64,000 nt of DNA from Macrolepiota albuminosa. Lineage: Eukaryota; Basidiomycota; Agaricomycetes; Agaricales; Agaricaceae. The stretch spans positions 2,096,001 to 2,160,000 of the forward strand of contig JAMWFC010000113.1 of NCBI GenBank assembly GCA_027475525.1, written 5' to 3'. Numbering within the stretch: the stretch's first letter is position 1; each line of letters opens with the position of its first letter. The notes under the pieces were generated by a model. It saw only the letters and a program-made list of their open reading frames with translations. It ran no database searches and was not told the origin of the DNA. This document shows positions 21,541 to 33,329 of this stretch, in pieces. The translations under genes and the position numbers were made by a program.

Positions 21541-21557
21541 GTCTCTGGATTTCTCAG

Positions 21558-22024
21558 GCGGTACCTTTGTTCATCCGCGCATAAAACTTGGGTATGGCCA
21601 GGACCATCCTATTGGTGCTAAATCTGTGATAGAGCTTGTAGAATTGACTGCTTTGCATTATCCCATCCATACCTTCGGCGTCCATCCTCACGCTCAAGCT
21701 TCATGGTATCTGGGAACAAATGTTCCTAATATTTTTACCTCAGCCGATCTCATCGTACCTGGATATAACCCAACCGGAGACGCAGAAAATATTAGGAACA
21801 CGATGAATGTATTCGGTACTAATGACGATGTCTGTATGTCATCACGGTATCCCGCTAGTCCTCATCCCACGCCTTCAATATCCTTTTCCGATAATATCCA
21901 CTCTCGCGCCCCTGTCGGCAATGAAGATGTAGACGGTCTGGAACAGGTTCGTTACGGCTTATGGCTCGCAGCTTGTCGACGTGCTGGACAAAGAGACCAT
22001 CGTGGTTTTATATTACATGGTTAG
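21558..22024 (+). CDS. Possible gene fragment, unknown
   Basis: A frame is open from an intron-acceptor-like TTCTCAG (about 21552-21558) to TAG at 22022-22024, about 155 codons including segments VHPRIKLGYGQDHPIGAK and TFGVHPHAQASW. The composition looks protein-like, but I do not recognise the family and see no partner exon. It could be the last exon of a decayed gene or of a transposon gene. Confidence 0.3.
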
Positions 22025-22149
22025 TGCCTTCGTGCTCTTGCCACGGGACTTCAGCAATGCTGATGCGTAGGCGACGTATTTGGGATAAAATGCTGCGTAA
22101 GACTTGTTAGCTATGCTCCGAACACATTATTTCGATAATAGGACGTGCA

Positions 22150-22735
22150 TACAAGTTCAAACCCGCGTGCAGATGCTCCAAGGACCACGCGAGGGCTAAT
22201 ATCAGCCAACGGGAGCGATGATGATGCGGGGGTGGGTTTTATGTGATCAATCATCGCGTCATACTTGTAAACCGCGTCCCGACCTCATGATTTATATTAT
22301 AGGGCGTGCCGAATATATTCCAAACCGCGTGCGGAGGCATCAAAGAGGACGAAGAGGGCCGACGTTGGCTGTTTTAAGGCCAACGGGAGCGACGTCGAGG
22401 TGCAGGCAGGGCACAATGTATCTAACCCGCGTACAGGGACATCAAGGATGACGAAGGGGGACAACGTTGGCCGTTTAAAGGCCAACGGGAGCGACGTTGA
22501 GGCGCAGGTAGGTATTGGTGACCGTCAAACCGCGTGCGGAGGCATCAAAGACGACGAAGAGGGCCGACGTTGGCTGTTTTAAGGCCAACGGAAGCGACGT
22601 TGAGGTGCAGGCAGGGCACAATGTATCTAACCCGCGTACAGGGACATCAAGGATGACGAAGGGGGACAACGTTGGCCGTTTAAAGGCCAACGGGAGCGAC
22701 GTTGAGGCGCAGGTAGGGTATTCATGACCATCACG
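22150..22735. repeat. Minisatellite, about 103-bp units in a 205-bp A-B-A-B arrangement
   Basis: Units starting CCGCGTGCGGAGGCATCAAAG (22324, 22529) alternate with units starting CCGCGTACAGGGACATCAAG (22428, 22633). All contain AAGGCCAACGGGAGCGACGT or a close variant. The 205-bp double unit is nearly perfect; A and B differ at many sites. A degenerate unit lies at about 22155-22235. GC-rich and non-coding. Confidence 0.85.
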
Positions 22736-22739
22736 CGCG

Positions 22740-24643
22740 ATTTGATGCATTGGGATCGTCACAGCGTCCCAGATGTTGCCCAGCCGTGAACGCTTTATTT
22801 GACGTTATTTTTGACCTCACAACGTCCATGAATTGCTCTTCGACTTTCGATGAATCATCGCATGCGGTTTCCCAAACCGTCGACGGCGATCCGTCGCGTA
22901 AAATCGGAAAAAGGGGAGGCAGAGTGACTGGTGTGGTTCAAGGCATGAAGTAAGTGGCCTTGTGCCTTCTTTTTTGCTCTGAATGCCTGATAAATGGTCA
23001 GGCGTGCGTACGCGTACGTTGTTGGCTCATTGAAGCGCTGCAAGGGAGTTATGGGGAGGAAAGCACCCAATTGTTACAACGGACAGGTTCGTTGCATTTT
23101 TTTTCGCTATGATTGGTCGAATCAACCCATTTACAGGCTACGAACGCGAGGCCGCGTCGCACAGGGATGTATCTATTCCTGTACGGCGGCCGTGTCGACG
23201 CAAACACGTTCTACGCCTACAGGGACGACGATGAGAACTGAAGAATGGTTTTTCGAAATTATGACATTTTTTTTTGATACATTTATGCCTTTTTTTTTAT
23301 ATATTATGGTTACGGACATCAATCTATGCAGTTTCGATACTGACGTCTACATAAACGGGGACGAATTCTATTCATTTACTCATAAATTACCGTACCCTCG
23401 AATGTCGTGCTGGCACGTCACGCTGACAATGTCACGCTGACACTGCCACGTCCACACAGCGTCACCTTTCCGACAACCCGTAGACCTCGGTCTCGCCGTG
23501 CGTCGCAGCGGCCCATCCCCTTTGATCTGGAAATCAGCACTAAGGGTTTTAGTGGGTATGGGAGTTGACCGCCCCCCAGGGCAAAACAGATGAGAAAACA
23601 ACCCGAGCCCCACACATTGTGCGTAACATGCATTTCCTTTACGTGTACAGAAAATACAACTAGAGTGAAACTCTTTTCTGGTACCTAGAAGCTAACACAT
23701 GTAGATACGTCTAGGGACCTATAGAACCTCTAAAAAGAAAAAAAAAAGGACAAGGAGAATGCAGAATCACTATGGCAGTTCGAGGAGGTCATGGCACGGT
23801 GGCATGCTGCATTTGTAAGGAGATCCAGAGAGACGTAAACCTGCCAACCCAGGTTGAACACACACTGTATGCACACAGGGATAGGTATAATGTTGGGGTC
23901 CAACTCTGTTGATGAGAGGGGAGAGCCCCCAGGAAAGAATGTGAGCCCACTGCTGATGTGGCCACTACAGGTGTAAAGCCGTGTGCCGGATTATGCATCG
24001 AAGGTTGTGTAAAAGGTTGGGAAACAAAAACTTGTAATACATTGAATACATAGTCGAATTTCAATTGTTTTGATAGTTCATGAATATGTACAGTAAGATG
24101 GGTGTTTACAATGTCAAGAAACACAATGTCTCCATGCGTCAGGGAGTCGAGAACTTGAAGGCATAAAGGCGGACATATGCAGCGCATGCGGAGGTGCACA
24201 CAGCGCGTTGAATCACCTTAAGCATGGAGTTTCTCCATCTCCACTGTCGCCGTTTCAGTTCTTATCGTAGCTAGATGATGAGACATATTGACCCTTTTTT
24301 CCGAGAATTTCCGATGAGTTTTGAGTGGGGGTGAGCTCATCGTGTCGGACGATGAGCAGAGGGCGGGATCAAGCGTTGGCGTTATCTCCGGACAGTCCCA
24401 ACAAATAGCATCAGTAATACATCAGCGCCCAATGATGGCCTAGCCATCACCGGCAATAGCCCTGACATTTAGCCGGGTCGACAAGTTCTGGAATGAGCGT
24501 TGAAGGTGAATTATTGCAGGAAGGGAGGATATTGAAAAATCACGCCTAACTAGGCATGGAAATTGAGTTATATTCCCTGTCTAATTAGACAGGATTCGTG
24601 GGAACTACAGGTGCTTATCAGTTAAGTACCATCATTCGTGTGA
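22740..24643. other. Intergenic, no supported gene
   Basis: Contains short ORFs (up to 148 codons) without recognisable motifs, homopolymer-rich stretches near 23265-23300, and at 24536-24620 a sequence resembling the 93-bp hairpin MITE found at 45797. The last 12 bases (24632-24643) are the LINE target duplication. Confidence 0.5.
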
Positions 24644-24725
24644 AAACGCTTCTTGATCCGATACCACCGACTGACCGTGAATTTCCCATGGTTGAGAAGT
24701 GAGGAGGAGAGATAGTACGGTACAA

Positions 24726-26600
24726 ATGTACAACGGAAGCGTTACAAAGAAACTTAAAGGGGGCCCAGATGGACACCCGAGAGACCCAGACCCAGACAAA
24801 AACACATCGCCAACGAGACCGGTTCTCAGGAGGCGCAAACGAAACGACATAGATGTGTTTGGACAGCAGGTCGACCAAGAGCCTAGATCCCCCACAAGGC
24901 CAAGGGAGCACCGGGAAGCTGCAAATGACACAGAGTCGGACACGGAAATGGAAGACAAGACAACGACCGCAGAGGCTGAGACCGTCATCGTATACCAGCT
25001 GGAACACCTCAGCAGGGAGTTGAAACGCTTCTCGGACCACCACACATGGGGGACAAGGGCCACTGAGGCAGCATACGCGGTGGCAAAGAAGTTTATCCCA
25101 GAACTGATAACGGCAGGTGAGAAATCAATCAAGAGTAAGAGCTCTGATACCTCGCGCGCACTTCAGGAAACAGCAGAACTACGGGCCACTGTTAAAGACC
25201 TTGCCAAAGCAGTAAGCGACCTAGCAACACGTCAGGAGACGGGACAGAGAGGACCAAGGGAAGAACAGCGGAAGCAAGCCGAAACACAGGGGGCAAAGAC
25301 GGTCATGGCAGACGGTCCGACATACCGCCCAACAAGAGCAGGCCCTGTGACGGCGAGAGCACCAATTCAGCGCCAGCAATACACCCCGCGATCCCCAAGA
25401 GAACAATACCACCCGGCCCGTCTAATCGTCATCCCAAGAGGTGAAAAGATCGACATGAACCAACTAAACCCTCGGAGACTGGTGAACCTGATCAACGACC
25501 GGCTGGCACAATCAGAGGACACCAAGCACCTACGAGTAGCATCGGCGCAGTACAATCACAACCAGAACCTAATCATCATGATGCGAGAAGACCAGAAAGG
25601 AGAGGAATTGAGAAGACATGCAAAGGAGTTCATCAACATCTTCGGGGTACCACCACACACCATCGATATGCTGACGGACGATAGAAGGTACAAAGTCAGG
25701 ATCAATGGAGTGTGGACAGGGAGAGATGGCAACGGGGGGTACAACACCCCAGACGAACTAAGAGAAGAACTTGAAAGGTTCAATCCGATTATGTCTAATA
25801 TTACACTAATGGGTCAACCTAGGTGGATGCGTGCAGAATCAGAGCTGCAGAGCAAGGAACATTCCTCGATAGTACTAGAATTTGCCAAAGAAGAAGATGC
25901 ACAGGCGATGTTGGCTACAAGATATGTCGCAATGTACACGAACTTCTGCGAGGTTGTATACCACGCGGACAGACCCCCGGTACTCCAATGTAGCAGATGT
26001 TGGGCCATAGGCCACCACGTTTCACGCTGCAGGAACAACATGAGATGCCGGTTATGTGGAGGAGGGCATGAAGAAAAAGACCACAGAGAAGCAGAAAGCC
26101 AAAGGACGATGACGGAAGGAACGGAAGGGACGGAAAGTGGAGAAGAAAGGGAAGGCGGGACGAGGTGCGTCAACTGCAAGGGCAATCACCCAGCAACAGA
26201 CAGGAACTGCCCCGAAAGAAGACGAGCTCAGATGATAGCGAGAGAAAAGGAAAACACGGGCACCGAAGGTGGAGTCCCTATGAGAAAGAGAAAGACAGCC
26301 AACAACAAGAAGAGGGCAACCGGGTCGTACGCAGACAAAGAAGAGGACGAGGCCCCAACTGGGGCATCAGGGAGTAACAAGCAAGGCAACAGGAAGAAGA
26401 CAGACAACAGCATGAATGTTGCAGTACACTCGGGTACCGGAAGCGGCAAGAAAGGAAAGGAAACGGGCAGGAACGTAAACAAGAACATGGCCCTCGAGAA
26501 TCTCCTGAACCACCAAGGAGAGGAAAGGTGGGACGAGATGGAAGTCGAGGAACAAGTAGATGAGGAAATGCAGACACACGGTAACGTACAATTACTATGA
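24726..26600 (+). CDS. LINE ORF1, gag-like RNA-binding protein
   Basis: 624 codons from the first in-frame ATG (24726). The N-terminal half is charged, with a helical segment (YQLEHLSRELKRF). Three zinc knuckles follow: CSRCWAIGHHVSRC (CX2CX4HX4C, near 25990), CRLCGGGHEEKDH (near 26046), and CVNCKGNHPATDRNC (near 26166). A Lys/Glu-rich tail follows. The protein would bind element RNA as RNP chaperone. Its TGA (26598-26600) overlaps the ORF2 ATG (26597-26599) as ATGA. Confidence 0.88.
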   Translation: MYNGSVTKKLKGGPDGHPRDPDPDKNTSPTRPVLRRRKRNDIDVFGQQVDQEPRSPTRPREHREAANDTESDTEMEDKTTTAEAETVIVYQLEHLSRELKRFSDHHTWGTRATEAAYAVAKKFIPELITAGEKSIKSKSSDTSRALQETAELRATVKDLAKAVSDLATRQETGQRGPREEQRKQAETQGAKTVMADGPTYRPTRAGPVTARAPIQRQQYTPRSPREQYHPARLIVIPRGEKIDMNQLNPRRLVNLINDRLAQSEDTKHLRVASAQYNHNQNLIIMMREDQKGEELRRHAKEFINIFGVPPHTIDMLTDDRRYKVRINGVWTGRDGNGGYNTPDELREELERFNPIMSNITLMGQPRWMRAESELQSKEHSSIVLEFAKEEDAQAMLATRYVAMYTNFCEVVYHADRPPVLQCSRCWAIGHHVSRCRNNMRCRLCGGGHEEKDHREAESQRTMTEGTEGTESGEEREGGTRCVNCKGNHPATDRNCPERRRAQMIAREKENTGTEGGVPMRKRKTANNKKRATGSYADKEEDEAPTGASGSNKQGNRKKTDNSMNVAVHSGTGSGKKGKETGRNVNKNMALENLLNHQGEERWDEMEVEEQVDEEMQTHGNVQLL

Positions 26601-29600
26601 AAACAAAACCGATCCGCGTAGCACAGCTGAACACCAACCGCAGCAATATAGTATGCCATATGATGCTAAACACATTTATAGATAAATTCGACATAGTTCT
26701 CGTCACAGAGCCATGGTGGGGAGACATTGGGAATGAACAGAAAGGCCCAGCCTCCCTAACAGCATGGATCCCCATCCTACCGACAGTGAAGATACCCCAG
26801 GACAGGAGACCGAGGGTCATGGCATATGTGAAGAAATGACAAGACTCTGACGTAACACTACGCTCGGACCTCGCGAAAGATTTGGACATACAAATACTTG
26901 ATATAACGCAAGCTAACTATCCAACAGTTACAATAGCAAACGTATACAATCAACCCAGAGGTAGGAACTTACCATCACAGGAGGACGACGCTTCAGTTAG
27001 ACTGCGAGGGATAAACCTACCAACGGAGAGGCCGGTCATCTTGAGTGGGGACTGGAACCAGCATCACCCCATGTGGAGTAAAGGTGAACCACAACCGACA
27101 GAAAGGACACAGGCACTGGTCGAGTGGATGCAGGAACATGACTTCACAATGTTGAACGAAAAAGGAGCATGTACGTATCATGAGCACCGCAAGAGAGGGG
27201 CAACGTCGGTATTGGACCTCACATGGGCGAACGCGGAGGCGATGGCCCTAGATGCTGCAAAGGAATGGGCAGTAGACCCTGAACTCGCATGCGGTTCAGA
27301 CCACTTCGCACTGAAGTGGATGATCGACCACGGAGTGACAGAGGTGCAGAACGTAACTGGAAGTCGATATAGCTTCAAGGAAACGAAGCCAGAGGAGTGG
27401 AAGAGGACATTTGAAGACGAGATGAGTAAAAACATGGAAAGGTGGGCCACTCTTCAGGACCTACAAGCTCACCGCTCCACAGAAGAACTCGACGAAGACG
27501 TTGAGCTCATAACAGAAGCAATGAAGGCAGCGACGGAGGAAAACGCGAAGGAGAGGAAGGCATTGGATAAAGCCAGACCGTGGTGGACTGAAGCCCTGGG
27601 AGAGGCAAACAAGAAACGCATGAGGCTACGGGAGGACCAAAGGGCCTACGTGAACAGGTGGGGAGAACAAAGCGAGGAGTTAAACGGGGAGATAAGGAAG
27701 GTAACCAACTATTTCCGAAGACTATACAAGCATGAAAAGACAAAGTGGATAAATGACACGCTAGAGGAAGCGACGCCGGAGAACATGTGGCGGTTGCAGG
27801 GTTGGTCGAAGGGAGCGAGGAATTATCCGTCACCGGCAATCAGGAGGAGGAACGGGGCTCCAGCAATAGAACATGAAGACAAGTGTGACGCACTGCGAGA
27901 AACCCTCTTCAAGCCACCCCCGGTGCTGGAGAACAACAATGCGCCTGACCTGACGAGAGAGCAGGCCCAAGACCACAATCACGTAAAGCTAACACGGGAA
28001 AAAGTCAGAGAGGCGATCTACCGGCACAGCATTAAGAAAGCACCGGGAGTGAGCCAACAGCCGTTCAACACGGTACGGTGGGCGTGGGAGGCGGAAGGTG
28101 ACACGATTTTCGCACTCATGCACCACTGTGTCGAAAATGGCTACCACCCGCGACCGTGGAGGCAAGCAGTAGCAGTGGCGCTACGTAAACCAGGCAAGCC
28201 AGACTACGCGGAACCGAAAGCTTATAGGCTTATCCAGCTTCTGGAATGCCTTGGTAAAGTACTAGAGGGGATAGTCGCCAGGAGGATAAGTTTCATGGTA
28301 GGTAGGGAGGACTTAGTGCCTCCAACGCAATTTGGAGGCCGCCCGAGCAGCTCTACTAACGACGTGTTGTTGACTCACATCGAAGACATCCAGGCTGCAA
28401 GAAATGACGGCAAGGTAACATCAATACTGACCTTTGATATCTCAGGCTTCTTCGACAACGTCAATCATGCACAATTACTAAGAGAGCTACGCCGGAAGGG
28501 GATCCCGCTGCCACTAGTAAAGTGGGTCTCTTCCTTCCTCAGTGACAGAAAAGCAGCAGTATGCCTGGACGGAAGGAGAGGGGAGATGAAGCCAGTTAAG
28601 AATGGCATCCCGCAGGGTTCCCCAGTATCGCTGATACTATCGATAGTATACGGGAGCGAGATCCTTGAACTGATGGAGGCCAGACGGTCGAGACGAAAAG
28701 AAGACATGACACTACTGATGTACATAGACGACGGCACACTAAGGGCAGCCTCAAAGTCCTTGGACGCAAACGTCGTAACACTCAGGCGGGATTTCATTTT
28801 CGTAAACGAATGGCTAACTAAAGTGGGACTTTCGACAGAACCAGAGAAAACAGGATTGATGCACCACTCGTGGAAGCAAGACAGAGGACACTCCCCAGCG
28901 ATCAAACTACCCATGCCAGATGGGACGGAGACGGTCATTAGAGCTGGGGAAACAATTCGTATTCTTGGTTTGTATATCGACAGGAAACTGACCTTCAACC
29001 AACATGCACAGATAGTAGCTCAGAAAGCGAAGAAGGCGATCGCATGCACACGGATGCTAGCAAACACGATCCGTGGGTTAAGCCAGAGCCAGCTCAGGAT
29101 GATGTATAGGGCATGCGTAGCACCAATCTTGACCTACGCCAGTCCAATTTGGTGGACAGGTAAGAAAATACACATAAATAAGCTAACTAGGGTACAGAAC
29201 GAAGCACTCCAACACATGGCCAGAGCCTTTAGAACGACACCAATAAAGGCCCTGGAAGTGGACATGTCATTGCCACCAATTGACATCACGATGAGCATGA
29301 CCCTAGGGGGATATGCAAACAGACTCCACAAGTTGAAGACGACCAACCCAGTATTGGAAAGGCTACCTGAAGAATGGCGACAAGGCAAGCCAGCGACGAA
29401 CCCCCCACCTTTCCCACCCAGAACAACCGCGCGGAAGGTAAGACCAGTTAAAATGACCCAGCTTGAAAAGTTAGCAAGGAGAACATACAAGCCGGAGTTG
29501 GGCGAGAGCATCGACCCCTTCATCTCCCCGCCATGGCGTAGAACGGCTAAGGACCACAACGGATGACTGAACATCGTCGGCGCGCCCAAGGGCAGCACCA

Positions 29601-30676
29601 AAGCCAGCGAAGCTAAAAAGCACAGGGAGAAGGTGAGCCAGTACAAATATGATGACACCCATATCTGCGTCTACTCCGACGGTTCGATGAGGGAGGAAGG
29701 CACGGATAAGGCTGTCAGGAACACGGGATGGGGAATAGTCGGATACCACTGGGGAAGAGAAATCTTCTCGGGTAGAGGTGGCATGGGCCACAAAGCAGAG
29801 GTATACGACGCTGAACTAGTCGGACTAACCCAAGCAACCAAGGCGGCCACCGAATACACGAGGTGGCACGAACAGGTCAGACATGTACATGTATTTGCTG
29901 ACAACACGGCCGCAGTGACCTCGATTTACGAACCGAAGCCAACACCGGGCCAACTACAAATGGTCAGAACCACACACATGGTGGATGACTTCCTAAACCG
30001 AGATGAGGGGAGGACATTCAGCATCGAGTGGTGTCCGGGACACAAAGATGTCGAGGGCAACGAGCGAGCCGATGAAGAAGCGAAACTGGGGTCGGAAGCA
30101 TGGTCACAAGACTTCACGACGATGACGAATGCGAAAAGGAGCACGAAAGAGAGCGCATTGGAGGAATGGAGAAAGGACTGGCAAAGAGCGTCGACCACCG
30201 GCGGATTCTCCATAGCGAACAGGATGAAACCAAGGTGGAAGCCGAGAGAGCACGTCACTCACACCCCGAGAGAAGTGTTCGGGAGGCTCACACAATGCAG
30301 AACAAAACACGCTTTTATTGGTGAGTACTATGCAAAATTTGTAGCTAATGAACCGATAGGATGCCCGTGCGGGGTGAGACTCCAAACGCGGGAACACGTT
30401 ATCCTCGAATGCCCGAGATACGAAGAACACCGAGATATACTACGAGAGGCAGACGAACGAATGGATCTGGGAAGGCTGCTGGGGACCAAAGACGGTATCG
30501 AAGCAATGGTCAAATTCCTGGGAAAGACCGGCGCATTCACAAAGACGGGAACGAAGAAGACAGAAAGGACGGTACCAACGATCAACGATGTGGAAAACGA
30601 CATGAACGAAGAAGAGTGGTGGAGGAGGATGGAGGGTGACAGGGAGGGAGCGTATGGGTTGCTGGAGGACGAGTAG
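26597..30676 (+). pseudogene. LINE ORF2: endonuclease, RT, RNase H, CCHC; two in-frame UGA
   Basis: One frame of about 1360 codons from ATG 26597, interrupted by TGA at 26837-26839 and 29564-29566. The AP endonuclease has TEPWWG, SGDWNQHHPMWS, VLDLTW and GSDHFAL, all key positions present. The RT has GIPQGSPVS and catalytic MYIDDG (near 28717). RNase H has YSDGS, EVYDAEL, FADNTA and CPGHKDVEGNERAD, giving the D-E-D-D set. The C-terminal zinc motif is CPCGVRLQTREHVILEC. ORF2 nicks the target and reverse-transcribes the RNA. Each UGA is followed by C and could come from CGA (Arg) by CpG deamination. The frame is otherwise intact, so decay is young or the stops are recoded. Confidence 0.85.
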
Positions 30677-31079
30677 AGAGAGAGGAGAGAACAACAATGA
30701 ACGGAAAGCGCACTGAACAGGGAGGACCTGGGAATACACACCGCGGGGGGCCAAGGCACCACGTGTACGCGAACACACCAGAGGAATAGGACATACGAAC
30801 CCGGCCAGTAGGCCTACACCACCAATCTAGTCAACCCGACAGGACCCCAACCACACTTTTCCAAAGGACGTAGTTCGCGACGTAACCCAGCTCACACCCC
30901 ACGACACCAAAAAACCACACGAAGAGAGTTCTACCTCAAGAAGCTACAAACCACGCCCGCAAATATGTAGATTATCAGTTAAATACTAGGAGTAGCGCAC
31001 GAGTCAGGCTCTACCCCCGCCTCTTAGCCCTGTATAGTGGCTTGCCGGCGGCATAAATAGAAACCATTCATTCATTCAT
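30677..31079 (+). repeat. LINE 3' UTR and ATTC-repeat tail
   Basis: Non-coding. It ends with GCCCTGTATAGTGGCTTGCCGG, an A-rich AAATAGAAACC and about five ATTC units. Related 3' ends occur at about 52495-52555 and 52705-52760, so this tail belongs to a family with several copies here. Confidence 0.8.
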
Positions 31080-31091
31080 TCATTCGTGTGA

Positions 31092-31642
31092 CTTAACCGT
31101 TTCGCCTGGCCCTGGCACCGTGCTGCGATCGGTACACGATCTTGGAGAGAGAAAAGGTGCGGGAGGGAACGGAGGAACTCTAGAGCACGCAGAGGCCTCC
31201 GAAAACGCTCACTACCTTCGGCGCTCGCCTTTACGCCGAACACTTGTGTCACAGTGTGACAGGAGACTTTTTTGCTGAGTACAGAGGTGTGGGGAGGTAT
31301 GAAGGTTCGTACAAAGAAATTGGGCGGGAATCGGAGATTTCGCAAGTGTACTACTTTGATAAATGGAAGCATGACCGTGCTCAATAACTCATCTCTTTAG
31401 ACCTCCTTCCCGGAGAATAGGCATTAGGGTCACAGATTCTACAGATAGTTTGTAGCTGGTATTATACAAAAACAAGCTCGGTGCACGAGTAGTTCCTGAA
31501 TCACTCCTTCTATCTGAAAACTTGCCTATTTCCTGGCTTTCGATTGACGCTTGTTGCGCTTGTTATAAGCCGTTAGAGCATGGGCAGGAAGTGTACTGAG
31601 CGGTTTCAATAACAGTAAGGAATCTTGGTGACTGATTATTGC
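31092..31642. other. Intergenic, no gene seen
   Basis: A 102-codon minus ORF (31076-31384) shows no recognisable motif and ends inside the LINE target duplication; it is not supported as a gene. Confidence 0.5.
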
Positions 31643-32764
31643 TTACTGGATATTCACGCCCGGTTTCGTTCCTCTCTTTACTTCTTTCCACCAGGCATCG
31701 ACGATGTCAGGAACATTAATGTCTCCCTTCAAGTACCCAGCCGCCTTGAGTATCCATATCACTATATCTATCACTCCGTCCTCTTCGGGGTAGTATGGCG
31801 GTGATATATATAGATAACCAGCCTTATCGTCCTTTCTGTATAAACAATAATGAACATCATTACAGCTCAAGATTGCAAACCTCTTTGCATTCGCGACCAT
31901 TTGGTTCCAGACCTACAAGTTAGCATTCTTGTGAAAAAAGGTTTTGGGAAGTCTTATATGGCCACAGACCTGGCTTAAGACCTTATCGAGCTTCGCATCT
32001 CCTTTATGACCAAAATTTTGATCGTGCTCAGGCCAGTTGAATTGAATAGCCCAGCCCGCAATCTTCTTCATATCGCTTTCTACCAAAGCATTATTGGAGC
32101 GTTTTTCGACGTCTTTAGACAAGTTTCTTGGAGAGACCCGATTGAAGGAATCTTCTGGGAACGCTACGGGAGTTTTGATCTCTATGGGAAGGTAGAGTAA
32201 CACTTCATGGGGAAGGAATTCATACACCCCAAGATCAGAAATATGACTTGTACCGCCGACTGAGGCCGCGTAAAATTCGAAATCGAAACTTTCTTTGTAG
32301 TCCATGACCTCGTCGTTGGTGTACGTCCTCGAAGAGTCATTCTTCTCCAGCTTTTCTTTTGCTTTCAAAAAGCCCAAGAGGGATAAAGCGGGGTATAGAT
32401 AGAGGCTTAAAAAGACGTCTTCAGAGTCTTTCTCGGAATGAATTGCACGAGGTAGCGGAACCTTGGTGTACTTCGGATGCACACGCATTGACAGTCTATC
32501 TCCAGACTGAACCCAGATACCGTCAAGAGCCTTAGACAGCTCAGGCGTAAGCTGTCGAACCAAGTTTGGGCAGGGTACAATGTGGGTTAACTTGGGTTCA
32601 ACGGCAGCCAATGCTTTTCTTTTATTGTTAGCCTTCGAAGCAAAGACGTCGGTAGTTTGAGAGCTCGTTGCAAGAATTCTAGGAGTATAGTAGATTGGTT
32701 CTTTGAGAACATCAATCAATAGTAGTGGTAGTGCTTGGGTTAACCCTTGCATGTTTGCGGCCAT
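31643..32764 (-). CDS. FunK1-associated N-terminal protein with PD-(D/E)XK-like signature
   Basis: Two exons (31970-32764 and 31643-31912) joined by a 57-nt GT-AG intron; about 354 aa from ATG 32764 (MAANMQGL). It resembles the N-terminal, non-kinase part of Agaricomycete FunK1 proteins: SQVWNQMVANAKRFAILS across the intron, and YLYISPPYYPEEDG. A candidate nuclease-fold signature is HISDLGVY, then LPIEIKT (D..ExK), then the Gln-bearing SQVW helix. In fungal effector-like proteins a restriction-endonuclease-like domain is often fused to a kinase domain. Here the kinase-like part is a separate gene on the other strand 565 bp away. Nuclease activity is not established. Confidence 0.55.
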
Positions 32765-33329
32765 AGCGTGAAAGAATCGAAGCAACTGATACAAGGAGCT
32801 GAGGATAAGATATTCTGGGTGTGTTGTCGTATAATATTCTATATCTATCCAGGGTTCTTTAAATGTAATGTCCCATTAATGCGCATCTATTGTTTCCTGG
32901 AAATTGTCAGTGTGCCACACTTTTCCTTGTATTCGTTGATCGGACTGCTTCAATAAGGATCAACTTACAACTCCAAATATTCTTGTTCTTTTTTCGAGGG
33001 TTTGCGGACAAAAACTCGTATTGTTCCGTCACCAGGCAACCACACCTGCGAACACACAACATAAGCAAAAATAAAAGCTAGTTTGAGCTGAATTCCCGAA
33101 AAGTTTATACCAAAGTTTGTTTTTTGTTCTTTGATTTGTTCTTTGAAGGCTGTGCACGTAGAAAATTGACATTATGGTAGTTCGAGTGCAGAAAAGGTAT
33201 GTTTTATTTACTTGACGACTATGCGAACTGCCTAAATAAAACAAAACAGCTTCGGATTCTGCCGAATCCCTATAAACAAGCTTCAATGTTCGCCTTCCTC
33301 AACAATTTTTTTTAGCTCTTTTGGCGAAA
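32765..33329. other. Divergent intergenic region between nuclease-like and kinase-like genes
   Basis: 565 bp, AT-rich, no ORF of note. It probably contains promoters for both divergent genes; no specific element recognised. Confidence 0.45.

Larger units (their letters stand above)
24644..31079 (+). mobile_element. Full-length Tad/I-like LINE (non-LTR retrotransposon)
   Basis: Bounded by the 12-bp target duplication TCATTCGTGTGA (24632-24643 and 31080-31091). It has a short 5' leader, ORF1 with zinc knuckles, ORF2 with AP-type endonuclease, RT, RNase H and a C-terminal CCHC, a 400-bp 3' UTR, and a tail of ATTC repeats instead of poly(A). This architecture with a C-terminal RNase H is that of fungal Tad-clade LINEs. 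ORF2 carries two in-frame UGA codons, so this copy is probably inactive unless these are read through. Confidence 0.9.

Noticed and set aside
22320..22735. CRISPR-like direct repeats
   Set aside because: Units are about 103 bp, adjoining and diverged, without unique spacers, in a eukaryotic genome; it is a minisatellite.
22994..23440. 148-codon plus-strand ORF
   Set aside because: Crosses homopolymer T runs, with no motif and no partner exons; not supported as a gene.
24536..24620. Second copy of the 93-bp hairpin MITE
   Set aside because: The right-arm alignment (TATTCC...CTACAGGTGC) is suggestive and a CCTAACTAGGC core is shared, but the left arm and an 8-bp TSD are not clear, so it is kept only as a diverged relative.
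26837..26839. UGA as selenocysteine in LINE ORF2
   Set aside because: Fungi of this group lack known Sec machinery and no SECIS-like element was sought or seen; deamination of CGA or readthrough is simpler.
31076..31384. 102-codon minus ORF beside the LINE
   Set aside because: No recognisable family, and its end is formed by the LINE target duplication.
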